Of a DNA stretch of 64,000 nt, positions 44,074-54,255 are shown in pieces (position 1 is the stretch's first letter; each line of letters begins with the position of its first letter). This DNA comes from Acidisphaera sp. L21 (GTDB taxonomy: Bacteria; Pseudomonadota; Alphaproteobacteria; Acetobacterales; Acetobacteraceae): positions 1-64,000 of the forward strand of contig NZ_LMUY01000052.1 in the NCBI RefSeq assembly GCF_009765685.1. The letters are read 5' to 3'. The notes beneath the pieces are model-generated. The model was given only the letters and a program-made list of their open reading frames with translations, was not told where the DNA came from and made no database searches. A program made the position numbers and the translations under genes.

Positions 44074-44337
44074 TTACCGCACCAATTGCCACACCAGGCT
44101 GTTTGTCGCTGCGGGAACTGAGTCGCAGGACATCGCGAATCCGCCCTGGTACAGGCGGGAGCCACGCGAATACGGAATGCCGTTATACAGGCAATACACT
44201 GTCGGTTCGAACGGATGAGCCTGTGTCGGCGGCGGCCCGGGGAGGGTCGGTAGTGGCGGCGCAGGCACGGTGGGCACCTGCTGGGCAAGCGCCACATCCG
44301 GCAGCACAACCATCAACAGGGTGGCTAGGAACTTCAT
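44074..44337 (-). CDS. Small secreted Pro-rich protein
   Basis: 87 residues from ATG 44337. A signal peptide (MKFLATLLMVVLPDVALAQ, cut after A-L-A) precedes a Pro-rich linker (V-P-T-V-P-A-P-P-L-P-T-L-P-G-P-P-P) and a short domain with two cysteines (TVYCLYNGIPYSRGSRLYQGG ... MSCD) that may form a disulfide. An upstream in-frame ATG at 44454 would add a non-signal extension. No family recognised. Confidence 0.6.
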   Translation of the reverse strand: MKFLATLLMVVLPDVALAQQVPTVPAPPLPTLPGPPPTQAHPFEPTVYCLYNGIPYSRGSRLYQGGFAMSCDSVPAATNSLVWQLVR

Positions 44338-44514
44338 GTGCGCAGTCCTCCGTGTGCGTCGCGCCGAGGCGGCCGGCGCAGCCGCCAGTTTGCCCAACTG
44401 CGCCCGGTGCGATCCCGGATCAGACCACCTTGTGTGCTGATGATCGGTCGACACGGTGCCAGATTATTGCAGCCGCCGATGCTTGTGAAGGCAAAGCAAT
44501 GAGGGCCGGCCGGG

Positions 44515-45789
44515 TCAGCTCTTTTCGAAGTCGGTCTTCTCGGTGACGGGCAGGCCCTGCAAGTGCCGGCGTAGGCAATCCAGGGCCAGTTCCACGGCGC
44601 CCAGCCGCACCCATTCCCGGCCGCCGAGAATGCGGGATTGGCGGGACACGACACCCGCCGCATCGGCGATGCCGAGGCAGATGGTGCCACCGAGATCCAT
44701 GCGGTCGGCGCCCTCGTCCAGGTCGATCAGCACGGCCAGGGCGTGCGTGGCGCCGGATTGCGCGCGGGCGGATTGCGCCACCGCCTCCGCCATGTCGGTG
44801 CTGACGGGCGAGGCCAGAGTGGGGAGGCCGAGCGTGGCGCCGATCTGGGCCAGGTCGCGGGCAACGATGCCGCTGCGAAAGACGGTTTCGCCGCCGGGCA
44901 ACGGGGCGATGCGCGCCGCGACCTGCCCGCCGGTGAAGGTCTCCACCACCGCGAGTGTGCCGGTGCGTTGCAGCAGGTCGGCGACCAGCACGCCTTCCAG
45001 AGTTTGGTCGTCCTCGCCCAGGATGAAATTGCCCAGGCGCTTGCGCACCTCCGCCTGCACGGGGGCCAACTTGCGATCGATCTCCGTCCGGTCGGCGCCG
45101 CGCACGGTGAGCTTGGTTTCCAGTTGCGGGTAATGGGCGCGGAAGCCCAGCTTGACGCTGCCATCCGGCACCAGGTTTTCCACCCCGGCCAACAGTGCAT
45201 CGACGTGGGATTCGCCTAAGCCGTAGGAGTGGAAGCGCTTCAGGTAGATAGCCGTCGGCTCACCACTGCGGGCCAGTAGGCGGGGGATGATCTGTTCCTC
45301 GACCATGCGGCGCAATTCGCGTGGCACGCCGGGCGTGAAGAAGAAGCGCGCCTGGCCAATGTCCAGCGCAAAACCGCAGGCTGTGCCGATCGGGTTGTCC
45401 AGCACCTCCGCCGTGGCGGGAAGCATCGCCTGTTTGCGGTTGTTCGGCGGCATGATGCGGCTGCGGCGGGTGAAGAAGCTTTCCATGGTGACGAGCCATG
45501 CCTCGTTCAGCACCAGTTCGACCCCCGCGGCCTGGGCAGCGATTTCCTGCGACAGATCATCCACCGTTGGGCCAAGGCCGCCGTTGACGATGACGGCGTC
45601 GGCGCGGGTGGAGGCTTGACGGAAGGCGGCGAGCAGGTCCTCCCGGTCATCGCCGACGGTGGTCTCCCAGCGGACGGAGAGGCCGAAATCTTCCAGCTTC
45701 TGGCTCATATAGCTGAAGTTCGTGTTGGTGATCTTGCCGGTCAGCACTTCGTCGCCGGTGCAGATGATCTCGATGCGCATGGTGGCCAT
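44515..45789 (-). CDS. CinA-family protein with divergent C-terminal amidohydrolase domain
   Basis: 424 residues. Residues 1-170 are the MoCF/CinA N-terminal domain (IICTGDEVLTGKITNTN, VIVNGGLGPTVDD, FFTPGVPREL), linked to ADP-ribose/NAD-derivative hydrolysis. The C-terminal PncC-like domain (about 265-420), normally an NMN deamidase, is degenerate: the usual E-S-C-T-G-G reads E-T-F-T-G-G and the G-P-G-G-G-T loop is absent. It starts 21 bases after nadE and is likely co-transcribed, which fits a shared NAD role. An ATG three codons in is equally possible. Confidence 0.88.
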   Translation of the reverse strand: MATMRIEIICTGDEVLTGKITNTNFSYMSQKLEDFGLSVRWETTVGDDREDLLAAFRQASTRADAVIVNGGLGPTVDDLSQEIAAQAAGVELVLNEAWLVTMESFFTRRSRIMPPNNRKQAMLPATAEVLDNPIGTACGFALDIGQARFFFTPGVPRELRRMVEEQIIPRLLARSGEPTAIYLKRFHSYGLGESHVDALLAGVENLVPDGSVKLGFRAHYPQLETKLTVRGADRTEIDRKLAPVQAEVRKRLGNFILGEDDQTLEGVLVADLLQRTGTLAVVETFTGGQVAARIAPLPGGETVFRSGIVARDLAQIGATLGLPTLASPVSTDMAEAVAQSARAQSGATHALAVLIDLDEGADRMDLGGTICLGIADAAGVVSRQSRILGGREWVRLGAVELALDCLRRHLQGLPVTEKTDFEKS

Positions 45790-45810
45790 GTCTTGGGATT
45801 TTCCTAATCG

Positions 45811-47862
45811 TCAGGCTTCGGGGACGTTACGGTCCAATTCGTCCAGCCAGATGCGGGCGTTACCATCGGATGGCGCGCGCCAGTCACCGCGGGGGGATAG
45901 CGCACCGCCGGCGGAGATCTTCGGGCCGTTCGGCATGGCGGAACGCTTGAACTGGCTGAATCCGTAGAAGCGCTGCAGGAACACGCGGAGCCATTTGCGG
46001 ATTTCCGGCAGGTCATACGCCATGCGTTGCGCCTCGGGAAACCCTGGCGGCCATTGGCCGGACGCGGTGTCGGCCCAGGCGTGCAGCGACAGGAACGCAA
46101 TCTTGGACGGGCGCATGCCATAGCGCAGGACGTGGAACAGGTTGAAATCCTGTAGTGCGTACGGGCCGATCAGCGCCTCCGTGCTCTGAATCGGCTTGCC
46201 CGCCTCGGCAGGGACCAGTTCGGGTGAGATTTCGGTGCCTAGAATGGCCAGCAGCGTTTCGGACACCTCGGGCGCGAATTGCTCCGAACTGACGATCCAG
46301 CGGATCAGATGCTGGATCATGGTTTTCGGCATGCCGGCATTGACGTTGTAGTGCGACATCTGGTCGCCAACGCCATAGGTGCACCAACCCAGCGCCAGTT
46401 CCGACAGATCGCCGGTGCCGATGACAATGCCGTCATGCTGGTTGGCCAGGCGGAAGAGGTAGTCGGTGCGCAAGCCGGCCTGCACGTTCTCGAACGTCAC
46501 GTCGTGCACCGGTTCGCCGCGGGAATATGGATGGTCCATATCCTTTAGCATCTGCCGGGCGGCCGGACGGATATCCAGTTCGGCGTGTGCCACGCCCAAG
46601 GTCCGCATCAGCGCCCAGGCGTTGCTTTTGGTGACGTCGCTGGTAGCGAAACCCGGCATCGTGTAGGCGAGAATGTCGGTCCGGGGGCGCTTTAGCAGGT
46701 CGAACGCACGCGCGGCGACGATCAAAGCCTGCGTGGAGTCCAACCCGCCGGACACGCCGATCACCACGCGCTTGATGTTCGCGGCACGGATGCGCTGCGT
46801 CAGGCCCGAGACCTGGATGTTATACGCTTCGTAGCAATCTTGCTGCAGCCGCTGCGCGTCGGCGGGGACGAAGGGAAACCGCTCCAACCGGCGGCGCAGG
46901 CCGATATCGCCCGTGGGCGCGTCCAGCCGGAACATCACCCGGCGCCAGTTGCGCGGCGCGTCCAGCCGGCTGGTGTCGTCGAACGTGCCCATGCGCATGC
47001 GTTCCTGGCGCAGCATGTCCAGGTCGATATCGGCGATGGCGCATTGGTCGTCTTCGGGGAAACGCTCCGTTTCCGCCAGGGTGGCACCGTTCTCGAACAC
47101 GCCAGCCTGGCCGTCCCAGGCGACGTCGGTGGTGGATTCCCCGGCGCCGGCGGCGGCATACAGATACGCGGACAGGCAGCGGGCGGACTGCGATTGGCAC
47201 AGCATGCGGCGCGTGTCGGCTTTGCCGATGGTGATGTTACTGGCCGACAAATTCGCCAGCACCAGCGCACCGGCCAGTGCGGCGGCGGAACTGGGGGGTA
47301 CGGGGACCCAGAAATCCTCACAGATCTCGGCATGCACGACCAGGTCCGGCAGGTCTTCGGCGGCGAACAGCAGATCCGTGCCGAAGGGTGCGTCGATTGC
47401 GCCGATGCGGATGGTTTGACCCGCGACGCCCGCGCCGGAAACGAAATGCCGCCGCTCGTAGAATTCCCGGTAGTTCGGCAGGTAGGTCTTGGGCACGACG
47501 CCCAGCAGGCGACCGCGATGAATGGCCAGCGCCACGTTATACAACCGCGCCTGGTGCCGCACCGGGGCGCCGACCAGCAGCATCGGCAGCAGCGTGGTGG
47601 AGGCGCGGACGATTTCCACCACTGCCTGCTCCACCGCGTCCAGCAGAATGTCCTGCTGGAGTAGGTCGCCGATGGAGTAGCCGGAGATGCCCAATTCCGG
47701 AAACACCGCCAGCGCCACGCCATCGTCGTGGCATCGTTGCGCCATGCGCAGGATCGTCGCGGCGTTGGCCGCCGGGTCGCCCAGGGCGACGCGCGTGGTG
47801 CAGGACGCCACCCGCGCGAAGCCGTGCCGGTAGAGCGAACGGAAATCCGAGGTCGAACTCAT
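45811..47862 (-). CDS. nadE: Glutamine-dependent NAD(+) synthetase
   Basis: 683 residues, the long two-domain form. The N-terminal nitrilase-type glutaminase has Glu in [10 protein letters not shown] and Cys in [11 protein letters not shown]. The C-terminal ATP-pyrophosphatase domain has the S-G-G-L-D-S-T P-loop ([13 protein letters not shown]). It amidates nicotinic acid adenine dinucleotide to NAD using glutamine. It is followed by the CinA-family gene, and is divergent from an MFS gene across 71 bases. Confidence 0.96.
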   Translation of the reverse strand: MSSTSDFRSLYRHGFARVASCTTRVALGDPAANAATILRMAQRCHDDGVALAVFPELGISGYSIGDLLQQDILLDAVEQAVVEIVRASTTLLPMLLVGAPVRHQARLYNVALAIHRGRLLGVVPKTYLPNYREFYERRHFVSGAGVAGQTIRIGAIDAPFGTDLLFAAEDLPDLVVHAEICEDFWVPVPPSSAAALAGALVLANLSASNITIGKADTRRMLCQSQSARCLSAYLYAAAGAGESTTDVAWDGQAGVFENGATLAETERFPEDDQCAIADIDLDMLRQERMRMGTFDDTSRLDAPRNWRRVMFRLDAPTGDIGLRRRLERFPFVPADAQRLQQDCYEAYNIQVSGLTQRIRAANIKRVVIGVSGGLDSTQALIVAARAFDLLKRPRTDILAYTMPGFATSDVTKSNAWALMRTLGVAHAELDIRPAARQMLKDMDHPYSRGEPVHDVTFENVQAGLRTDYLFRLANQHDGIVIGTGDLSELALGWCTYGVGDQMSHYNVNAGMPKTMIQHLIRWIVSSEQFAPEVSETLLAILGTEISPELVPAEAGKPIQSTEALIGPYALQDFNLFHVLRYGMRPSKIAFLSLHAWADTASGQWPPGFPEAQRMAYDLPEIRKWLRVFLQRFYGFSQFKRSAMPNGPKISAGGALSPRGDWRAPSDGNARIWLDELDRNVPEA

Positions 47863-47933
47863 GTGGGCTCCTGCATCGGTGGCCGCGGTTTCCCGGGTTC
47901 ACCCGGCACCTAGCCTGCGGCTACGGTGCCGAT

Positions 47934-49175
47934 ATGTCGACCCTTCCCGCCAAATCCACCACGCCACGCGCCATGCCGCTCTGGGTGCTGGCGCTAGCCA
48001 CCACGCTAGGCATGCAGACGGTCGCGTCGTTTTTGGACCAGAGCCTGCCCATCATCGCCCCGCTACTGACCGCCGGGGCTGGGTTGGCGCCGGAGCGGGT
48101 GGGCAATCTGTCGTCGCTGAACTCCCTCGGGACCGTGCTGTTCCTGATGTTCGGCGGCCCGGTGCTGGCGCGGCTGGGCCCGGTGCGGATGCTGCAAACC
48201 GGGGCGATCATGGCCGTGACAGGCCTGCTGATCGCGTCCAGCAGCTGGTGGCCGGTGCTGGTGGTGGCAGCGACGCTGATGGGGGTCGGCTACGGCCCCT
48301 CCCCACCCGCGGGCAATCGCATCCTGGCCGCCACCGCGCCGCCGCAGCATCGCACGCTGATCTTCTCCATCAAACAGGCGGGGGCACCAGCCGGCGGGGC
48401 GTTTGCCGGGCTGATCCTGGCGCCGGCGGCAGCGGCCTGGGGTTGGCCGACCGCGCTGCTGGTGGCGATGGCGATCGGGCTGGCGGCAGCCGCCATCATC
48501 AACCCGGCGCGCGAACGGCTGGACACGGAGCGCGAGCCGGACCGGCCAATCGGGCTGCGCGTGCTGTTCAACCCGCGCAACGTCGCCGCGCCGTTCCTGC
48601 TGCTGAAGGCGAACCCGGTGCTGCTATCGGTGACCGCGCTCGCCTTCTCGTTCGCCATCGTGCAGGGGTCGCTATTCTCGTTTTCGGTCACCTATCTGGT
48701 GACATCGCGGCATTTGCCGCTGGCGACGGCCGGGATGGTCTATGCTTGCATGCAGTTCGCCGGGGTGTTTGCCCGCATCGGCCTCGGCTGGCTGGCCGAT
48801 CGCACCGGGCGACCCGCGCATAACCTAACCGTGCAGGCCTTCATCGCCGCTGGCCTGGTCGTGTGCTTCGCTAGCCTGCCGGACCTGCCGCCCTTTTGGG
48901 TTGCCGCGGGGCTGGCTGCCGCCACGGGGTGCTTCGGCGCCAGTTGGAACGGCATCTACATGGCCGAGGTCGCGCGCCTGTCCGCCGCCGAGCGGATTAC
49001 CGAGGCGACCACCAGCAGCGTGCTGGTGACGTTCCTGGGCTACGTGTCCGGGCCGTCCATCTTCTCCATTCTCGTCACGGCGTCGGGTGGATACTGGGTG
49101 CCGTTCCTGTTCGCCGCCGGCCAATTGGTGGTGATGGCAACCATCCAGGCCGTGGTGCTGGCCCGGCGCGCCTAA
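47934..49175 (+). CDS. MFS transporter
   Basis: 413 residues from ATG 47934, with twelve predicted membrane helices in two halves and a central cytoplasmic loop around ARERLDTEREPDRPIG. It has motif A-like L-A-D-R-T-G-R-P. A longer in-frame extension upstream overlaps nadE and is antisense noise. Substrate unknown. It is divergent from nadE and lies 83 bases before the RND pump gene on the same strand. Confidence 0.87.
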   Translation: MSTLPAKSTTPRAMPLWVLALATTLGMQTVASFLDQSLPIIAPLLTAGAGLAPERVGNLSSLNSLGTVLFLMFGGPVLARLGPVRMLQTGAIMAVTGLLIASSSWWPVLVVAATLMGVGYGPSPPAGNRILAATAPPQHRTLIFSIKQAGAPAGGAFAGLILAPAAAAWGWPTALLVAMAIGLAAAAIINPARERLDTEREPDRPIGLRVLFNPRNVAAPFLLLKANPVLLSVTALAFSFAIVQGSLFSFSVTYLVTSRHLPLATAGMVYACMQFAGVFARIGLGWLADRTGRPAHNLTVQAFIAAGLVVCFASLPDLPPFWVAAGLAAATGCFGASWNGIYMAEVARLSAAERITEATTSSVLVTFLGYVSGPSIFSILVTASGGYWVPFLFAAGQLVVMATIQAVVLARRA

Positions 49176-49258
49176 GCCGCCGCAACCCTTCGTGAACGCG
49201 GTCTGGGCAACTTCCCCAGCGGCCCCACGTCTGCGGTGCTGCACTGCGGGATACGGCC

Positions 49259-52200
49259 ATGGGGCTTGTGAAGTTTGCGCTGAAATTCCGCGTCACGATC
49301 TACGTGCTCTCGCTGCTGATCCTGCTTTGCGGTGTCGGCGCGATCGTGACCATGCCGAAGGACGTCCTGCCCAACGTCGATATCCCCGTCGTCTCCGTCA
49401 TCTGGACCTATACCGGGCTGGACACGAAGGAGATGGAGCAACGGGTTACCACCTACTCCGAATTCTCCCTGTCCAACAACGTGAATGGTATCAAGAATAT
49501 CGAGAGCCAGACGCTGCAGGGCGTCACGATCGAAAAGATCTACTTCCAATCCGATGTGTCGATCGATCTGGCGATCACCCAGATCGTGTCCGCCACCAAC
49601 TCGATCCGTGCGGTGATGCCGACCGGGATCCAGCCGCCGATCGTCGTGCGCTACAGCGCGTCCGCCGTGCCGGTGATCCAACTGGCGCTGTCCTCGGACA
49701 AGGAGAGCGAGCAGGCGCTATATGATTACGGCCAATACCGGGTGCGTCAGGCGATCACGTCGACGCCGGGCACGACGATCCCCTCGCCGTTCGGCGGCAA
49801 GCAGCGGCAGGTCATGGTGGATCTGGATCTGCACGCCCTGCAGGGATTGGGTCTGGCGCCGACCGACGTTGTGAACGCGATCAGCAGCCAGAACCTGACC
49901 GAGCCGAGCGGCATGGCCAAGATCGGCGCCACGCAATACCCGATGCAGTTGAACGCCATCCCAGACTCGATCGCGGCGTTGAACCGCATCCCGATCAAGG
50001 TGGTGAATGGCGCGCCGGTGCTGGTGCAGGACGTTGCCTACGTCCGGGACGGCAACCAGGTACAGCAGAATATCGTGCGCGAGAACGGGCGGCGCAGCGT
50101 GCTGCTGACGATCCTGAAAAACGGCAATGCGTCCACCCTGTCGGTGGTGAATGCGGTGAAGGGGCTGCTGCCCGGCATTCGTGCGGCGGCGCCAAAGGAT
50201 ATGAAGATCACGCCGCTATTCGACCAGTCGGTGTTCGTATCGGGCGCCATCAACGACGTATTGCGTGAAGGCGGGATCGCTGCCGGGCTGACGGGCATGA
50301 TGATCCTGCTGTTCCTGGGTTCGTGGCGGTCGACGCTGATCGTGATGGTGTCGATCCCGTTGTCGATCCTGACCTCGCTGGCGGTATTGGCGGTTCTGGG
50401 CAACACGCTGAACATCATGACGCTGGGCGGGCTGGCGCTGGCGGTCGGCATCCTGGTCGACGACGCGACGGTGGCGATCGAGAATACCTACCGACTGATG
50501 GAAGAAGGATCGGAGTTCAAGGAGGCCGTGGTGGAGGGCGCCAGCGGCATCGCCAAGCCGGCGTTGATCTCCACCCTGTCGATCTGCTGCGCGTTCGTGT
50601 CGGTGCTGTTCCTGAACGGGGCAGCAAAATTTCTGTTTACGCCGCAGGCGCTGGCGGTGGTGTTCGCGATGCTCGCCTCCTACGGGCTATCGCGCACGCT
50701 GGTCCCGATCATGATCGACGTGCTGGTGCGCAAGGAATACGACAGCCGCAAGGCGGAGAAGGAGCAGACGGACGAGCGGCAGGATCGCAAGCCCGGTCTG
50801 TTCCGCCGCATCCACGCCGGGTTCGAGCGCGGGTTCGAGCATTTTCGCGAGGGCTATAGTGCCCTGTTGCAGGTGGCAGTGCATCGCCGGTGGATGACGC
50901 TTACCGTCGCCGGGGCCACGCTTGTCGTGGGCGGCACGCTGTTCCTATTCGTGGGGGAGGATTACTTCCCGCAAATCCAGGCTGGCCAGTTGACGCTGCA
51001 TGTGCGCGGTCGCTCCGGCTTGCGGATCGAGGAAACGGAGCGGCTATTCCAACAGGTGGAAGACACCATTCGCCAGGAAGTGCCGTCGACCGACCTGGTC
51101 CTGGACAACATCGGACTGCCGGCGAACAACTATAACCTGGCCTTCACCGACGGCTCGACCGTGGCGCTGAATGATGGGCAGATCCTGATTTCGCTGAAGC
51201 CGGACCATCCATCGCCGGCCGGGATCATGCGGAGACTGCGCGTGGCACTCCGCGACAAATTTCCGAACGCGATCTTCTACTTCCAGCCCGCCGATATCAT
51301 CACCCAGGTGCTGAATTTCGGCCTGCCGGCGCCGATCGACATCCAGGTGACCGGCCGGGACAGCGTCAAGAACCTGCAAGTCGCACAGGAACTCGTACGC
51401 CGGGTGCGCGGTCTGAAGGGCGCTGTGGACGTGCATTTGCAGCAGATCGTCGATGCACCGGCGTTCTTCGTGGACGTCGATCGCATTCGCGCCCTGCAAT
51501 TGGGCCTTACGGAGGAACAGGTGGCGCAGAACCTGAACACCTCGCTGGCGTCATCCTACCAGGTGACGCCGAATTTCTGGACCGATCCGAAGACCGGCAT
51601 TCCCTACCAGTTCGCCGTGCAGACGCCGGAATACCGCACCGACTCCCTGTCGGACGTCGAAAACACGCCGCTGCTGGTGTCCAATAATGGGGCGAGCGCG
51701 CCAAATCTGCTGTCCAACCTGGCAACGTTGACGCGCCAATCGCAGCAGACGGTGGCGAACCATGAAAATACGGCCCCGGCGTTCGACGTGATGGCCAATG
51801 TGCAGGATAGGCCGCTGGGCAGCATCGAGTCGGATATCAAGCCCATCGTGCAGGATCTGCAGAAGCGGCTGGGGCCGGGCAACAAGATCGAAGTGCGCGG
51901 CCAGATCCTGTCGAAGGACGACGCGTTCACCGATATCGCGCTCGGCCTGGGTGTGGCGATGATCGCGGTCTACCTATTGATGGCGCTGAACTATCAAACT
52001 TGGGGCGATCCGCTGGTCGTGTTGCTGGCATTGCCAATGGCGTTCTGCGGCATTTGCGCCAGCCTGTTCATCACCCAGACCACGCTGTCCATCCCGTCGC
52101 TGATGGGGGCGATCATGAGCGTGGGGGTTGCGTCGGCGAACTCCATCCTGCTGGTGACGTTCGCCAAGGAGCATCGGGAGCAAACCGGCTGCAGCGCGGC

Positions 52201-52444
52201 GGAGGCGGCGATCGAGGCTGGGACGACCCGGTTGCGCCCGGTGCTGATGACGGCGGGGGCGATGTTCGTGGGGCTGATCCCGATGGCGCTGGGCCTGGGC
52301 GAAGGCAGCGAACAGAACGCGGCCCTGGCGCGTGCGGTGCTGGGCGGGGTCGCGGTTGGCACCTGCTCGACCCTGCTGTTCGTGCCGTTTCTCTACTCCG
52401 TGCTGCGTAGCAAGGAGATCAAGCCGTTGGAGGATTACATATGA
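49259..52444 (+). CDS. RND multidrug efflux permease (HAE1 family)
   Basis: 1061 residues, twelve membrane helices with two large periplasmic loops. The proton-relay aspartates are in GGLALAVGILVDDATVAIEN, in the fourth helix, and the second half has the matching M-G-A-I-M-S-V-G-V-A-S-A-N-S segment. It would export drugs or lipophilic toxins driven by protons. The gene order is permease first, adaptor second, joined by an ATGA overlap; the reverse order is more usual. No outer-membrane factor gene is in the window. Confidence 0.95.
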   Translation: MGLVKFALKFRVTIYVLSLLILLCGVGAIVTMPKDVLPNVDIPVVSVIWTYTGLDTKEMEQRVTTYSEFSLSNNVNGIKNIESQTLQGVTIEKIYFQSDVSIDLAITQIVSATNSIRAVMPTGIQPPIVVRYSASAVPVIQLALSSDKESEQALYDYGQYRVRQAITSTPGTTIPSPFGGKQRQVMVDLDLHALQGLGLAPTDVVNAISSQNLTEPSGMAKIGATQYPMQLNAIPDSIAALNRIPIKVVNGAPVLVQDVAYVRDGNQVQQNIVRENGRRSVLLTILKNGNASTLSVVNAVKGLLPGIRAAAPKDMKITPLFDQSVFVSGAINDVLREGGIAAGLTGMMILLFLGSWRSTLIVMVSIPLSILTSLAVLAVLGNTLNIMTLGGLALAVGILVDDATVAIENTYRLMEEGSEFKEAVVEGASGIAKPALISTLSICCAFVSVLFLNGAAKFLFTPQALAVVFAMLASYGLSRTLVPIMIDVLVRKEYDSRKAEKEQTDERQDRKPGLFRRIHAGFERGFEHFREGYSALLQVAVHRRWMTLTVAGATLVVGGTLFLFVGEDYFPQIQAGQLTLHVRGRSGLRIEETERLFQQVEDTIRQEVPSTDLVLDNIGLPANNYNLAFTDGSTVALNDGQILISLKPDHPSPAGIMRRLRVALRDKFPNAIFYFQPADIITQVLNFGLPAPIDIQVTGRDSVKNLQVAQELVRRVRGLKGAVDVHLQQIVDAPAFFVDVDRIRALQLGLTEEQVAQNLNTSLASSYQVTPNFWTDPKTGIPYQFAVQTPEYRTDSLSDVENTPLLVSNNGASAPNLLSNLATLTRQSQQTVANHENTAPAFDVMANVQDRPLGSIESDIKPIVQDLQKRLGPGNKIEVRGQILSKDDAFTDIALGLGVAMIAVYLLMALNYQTWGDPLVVLLALPMAFCGICASLFITQTTLSIPSLMGAIMSVGVASANSILLVTFAKEHREQTGCSAAEAAIEAGTTRLRPVLMTAGAMFVGLIPMALGLGEGSEQNAALARAVLGGVAVGTCSTLLFVPFLYSVLRSKEIKPLEDYI

Positions 52445-53712
52445 CCGACGAGCCGCGTCGTATTCCCCGGCGGCCGTTACTGGTCGCCGGGGTAGTCGTG
52501 GTCGCGCTGCTGGGCTGGGGCGCATGGGGGCAGTACGATCGTGCTGCGCTGGCGTCGCAAACACAGCAGAATACCGATGATTTCGTGCCGACGGTCCAGG
52601 TTGCCAAGGCCAAGCTGGAAGATGGGCCGGTGACGTTCACCCTACCCGGCACCGTCAGCGCGTTCGACCAGGCGACGATCTACGCCCGCGCCACCGGTTA
52701 CATCGCGGAGCGTAGGGTCGACATCGGCAGCCGGGTGAAGAAGGGCGATCTCTTGTTCCGAATTTCCGCGCCCGATCTGGACCAGCAATTGGCGCAGGCA
52801 AATGCCCAACTGGTTCAGACGCAGGCGGCGCTGGCGCAGTCCAACGCGCAGGTCGACCAGGCGAAGTCCAGCACCCGTCTGGCGAATGTGACGAACGGCC
52901 GCACCTCCACCTTGGCCAATCTGGGCTGGGAGACCCGCCAGAACGCCGATAATACCCGGCTGGGACTGGCCGGTTCGCAGGCAAGCCAGGAGGCGGCGCA
53001 GGCGGCGGTGAAGGTGGCGCAGGCAAATCTGGCGGCGCAATACGCCACCATGCAGCGGCTGCAGCAGCTGAAGGATTACGAGAACGTCACCGCCCCGTTC
53101 GACGGTGTGGTGACTAGCCGCAACGTCGACGCTGGCGATCTGGTGAGTGCGGATAGCAACGGCGCCGGCAACACGCTGCTGACCATTGCGCATGACAACG
53201 TGGTTCGCGTGCAGATCAACGTGCCGCAAAGCGGGGCGATCGGCATCCATGATGGATTGGATGCGAAGATCTACGTGCCGGAACTCCCAAACCGGGTGTT
53301 CACTGGCAAGGTGGCCCGCAGCGCGGTTGCGCTGGCGCAATCGTCCCGCACCATGCAGGCCGAGGTCGACGTTCCCAATGCCGATGGCACGCTGCGCCCT
53401 GGACTGTATGTGACGGTCGAAATCGCGATCCCGCGGACATCACCCGGCGTGGTCATTCCGTCCGAAGCGGTGCTATTCAACGGCGATGGGCTGCGCAGTA
53501 TGGTTGTCGGCGACGGGGGCGTGGTCCATATGCACGATATCGCCATCTACCGCGATTTCGGGACCAGCGTAGAAGTGAACAAGGGCCTGGCGGGTGGCGA
53601 TTCGGTCGTTCTCAGCCCACCGCTGACGGTTGCAGACGGTGGCCGGGTGAAAGTGCAACCCCCTGCCGAACAGCAGACGCCAAATAGCGCCAAGCCGGCG
53701 CCGCGGAGCTAA
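52441..53712 (+). CDS. RND efflux periplasmic adaptor (MFP)
   Basis: 423 residues with an N-terminal membrane anchor (V-A-G-V-V-V-V-A-L-L-G-W-G), a split lipoyl domain (GTVSAFDQATIYARATGYI ... ENVTAPFDGVVTSRNVDAGD), a Gln/Ala-rich alpha-hairpin between them (about 110-215), and a beta-barrel with the R-T-M-Q-A-E-V-D-V-P-N segment. It links the RND pump to an outer-membrane channel. It is coupled to the permease by a 4-base overlap. Confidence 0.94.
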   Translation: MTDEPRRIPRRPLLVAGVVVVALLGWGAWGQYDRAALASQTQQNTDDFVPTVQVAKAKLEDGPVTFTLPGTVSAFDQATIYARATGYIAERRVDIGSRVKKGDLLFRISAPDLDQQLAQANAQLVQTQAALAQSNAQVDQAKSSTRLANVTNGRTSTLANLGWETRQNADNTRLGLAGSQASQEAAQAAVKVAQANLAAQYATMQRLQQLKDYENVTAPFDGVVTSRNVDAGDLVSADSNGAGNTLLTIAHDNVVRVQINVPQSGAIGIHDGLDAKIYVPELPNRVFTGKVARSAVALAQSSRTMQAEVDVPNADGTLRPGLYVTVEIAIPRTSPGVVIPSEAVLFNGDGLRSMVVGDGGVVHMHDIAIYRDFGTSVEVNKGLAGGDSVVLSPPLTVADGGRVKVQPPAEQQTPNSAKPAPRS

Positions 53713-53714
53713 AT

Positions 53715-53906
53715 ATGCTGGAAATCGACGTTGTCGGGATGACCTGCACCCATTGCGTGCTCGCAGTGTCGGACGCTGTATCAGCCGTGCCTGGTGTGTT
53801 GGGGGTCGCGGTCGACCTCGCCACGGCGAAGGTGCAGATCCAGGGTGAACCTAACCCGAGCGCGGTCCGCGCGGCGATCGAGGAAGAGGGGTATTCGGTC
53901 CGCTAG
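53715..53906 (+). CDS. Small HMA-domain metal-binding protein (CopZ-like)
   Basis: 63 residues with the metal-binding G-M-T-C-T-H-C motif (Cys11, Cys14) and the beta-alpha-beta-beta-alpha-beta ferredoxin-like layout of HMA domains. It is the size of free copper chaperones. It starts 2 bases after the RND adaptor stop, so it is almost certainly in the same transcript; a role with a P-type ATPase or in copper delivery is inferred from the family only. Confidence 0.9.
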   Translation: MLEIDVVGMTCTHCVLAVSDAVSAVPGVLGVAVDLATAKVQIQGEPNPSAVRAAIEEEGYSVR

Positions 53907-53945
53907 GCGCCCCCAACCTGGCGGAAGGGAGCGCCGGGGACGCTG

Positions 53946-54176
53946 CTAGTAGGATGCGCCCTTGCTGTTCGGGACCGGGCCGGTCGTCGTCATACCGTTG
54001 CCAATCCCGACGCTTGGGATGCTGCCAAGCTGGCGCTGACCGCCGCCATTCGACGAAGTGACGCCGCTTGGCGCCTGGTTTGGCCCGTTGGCATTGGCGG
54101 TTCCCGGCCCCGTGCTTGCGCAGCCGCCGAGGCCGACGCATGCGACCAGGGCGATACCGATATACTTGTTGTTCAT
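53946..54176 (-). CDS. Small lipoprotein
   Basis: 76 residues. It has a short signal segment with the lipobox L-G-G-C near residue 19 and then a Gly/Asn/Ser/Pro-rich low-complexity tail. GGAG precedes the ATG by seven bases. It is convergent with the HMA gene. The sequence gives no clue to function beyond an envelope location. Confidence 0.7.
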   Translation of the reverse strand: MNNKYIGIALVACVGLGGCASTGPGTANANGPNQAPSGVTSSNGGGQRQLGSIPSVGIGNGMTTTGPVPNSKGASY

Positions 54177-54255
54177 AAACCCACTCCATTGGCCCCATTC
54201 GCTGGGGTTACGGTTACGAACGCAATCGATATGGTGGAGTTTGCCGGGGCAGTTG

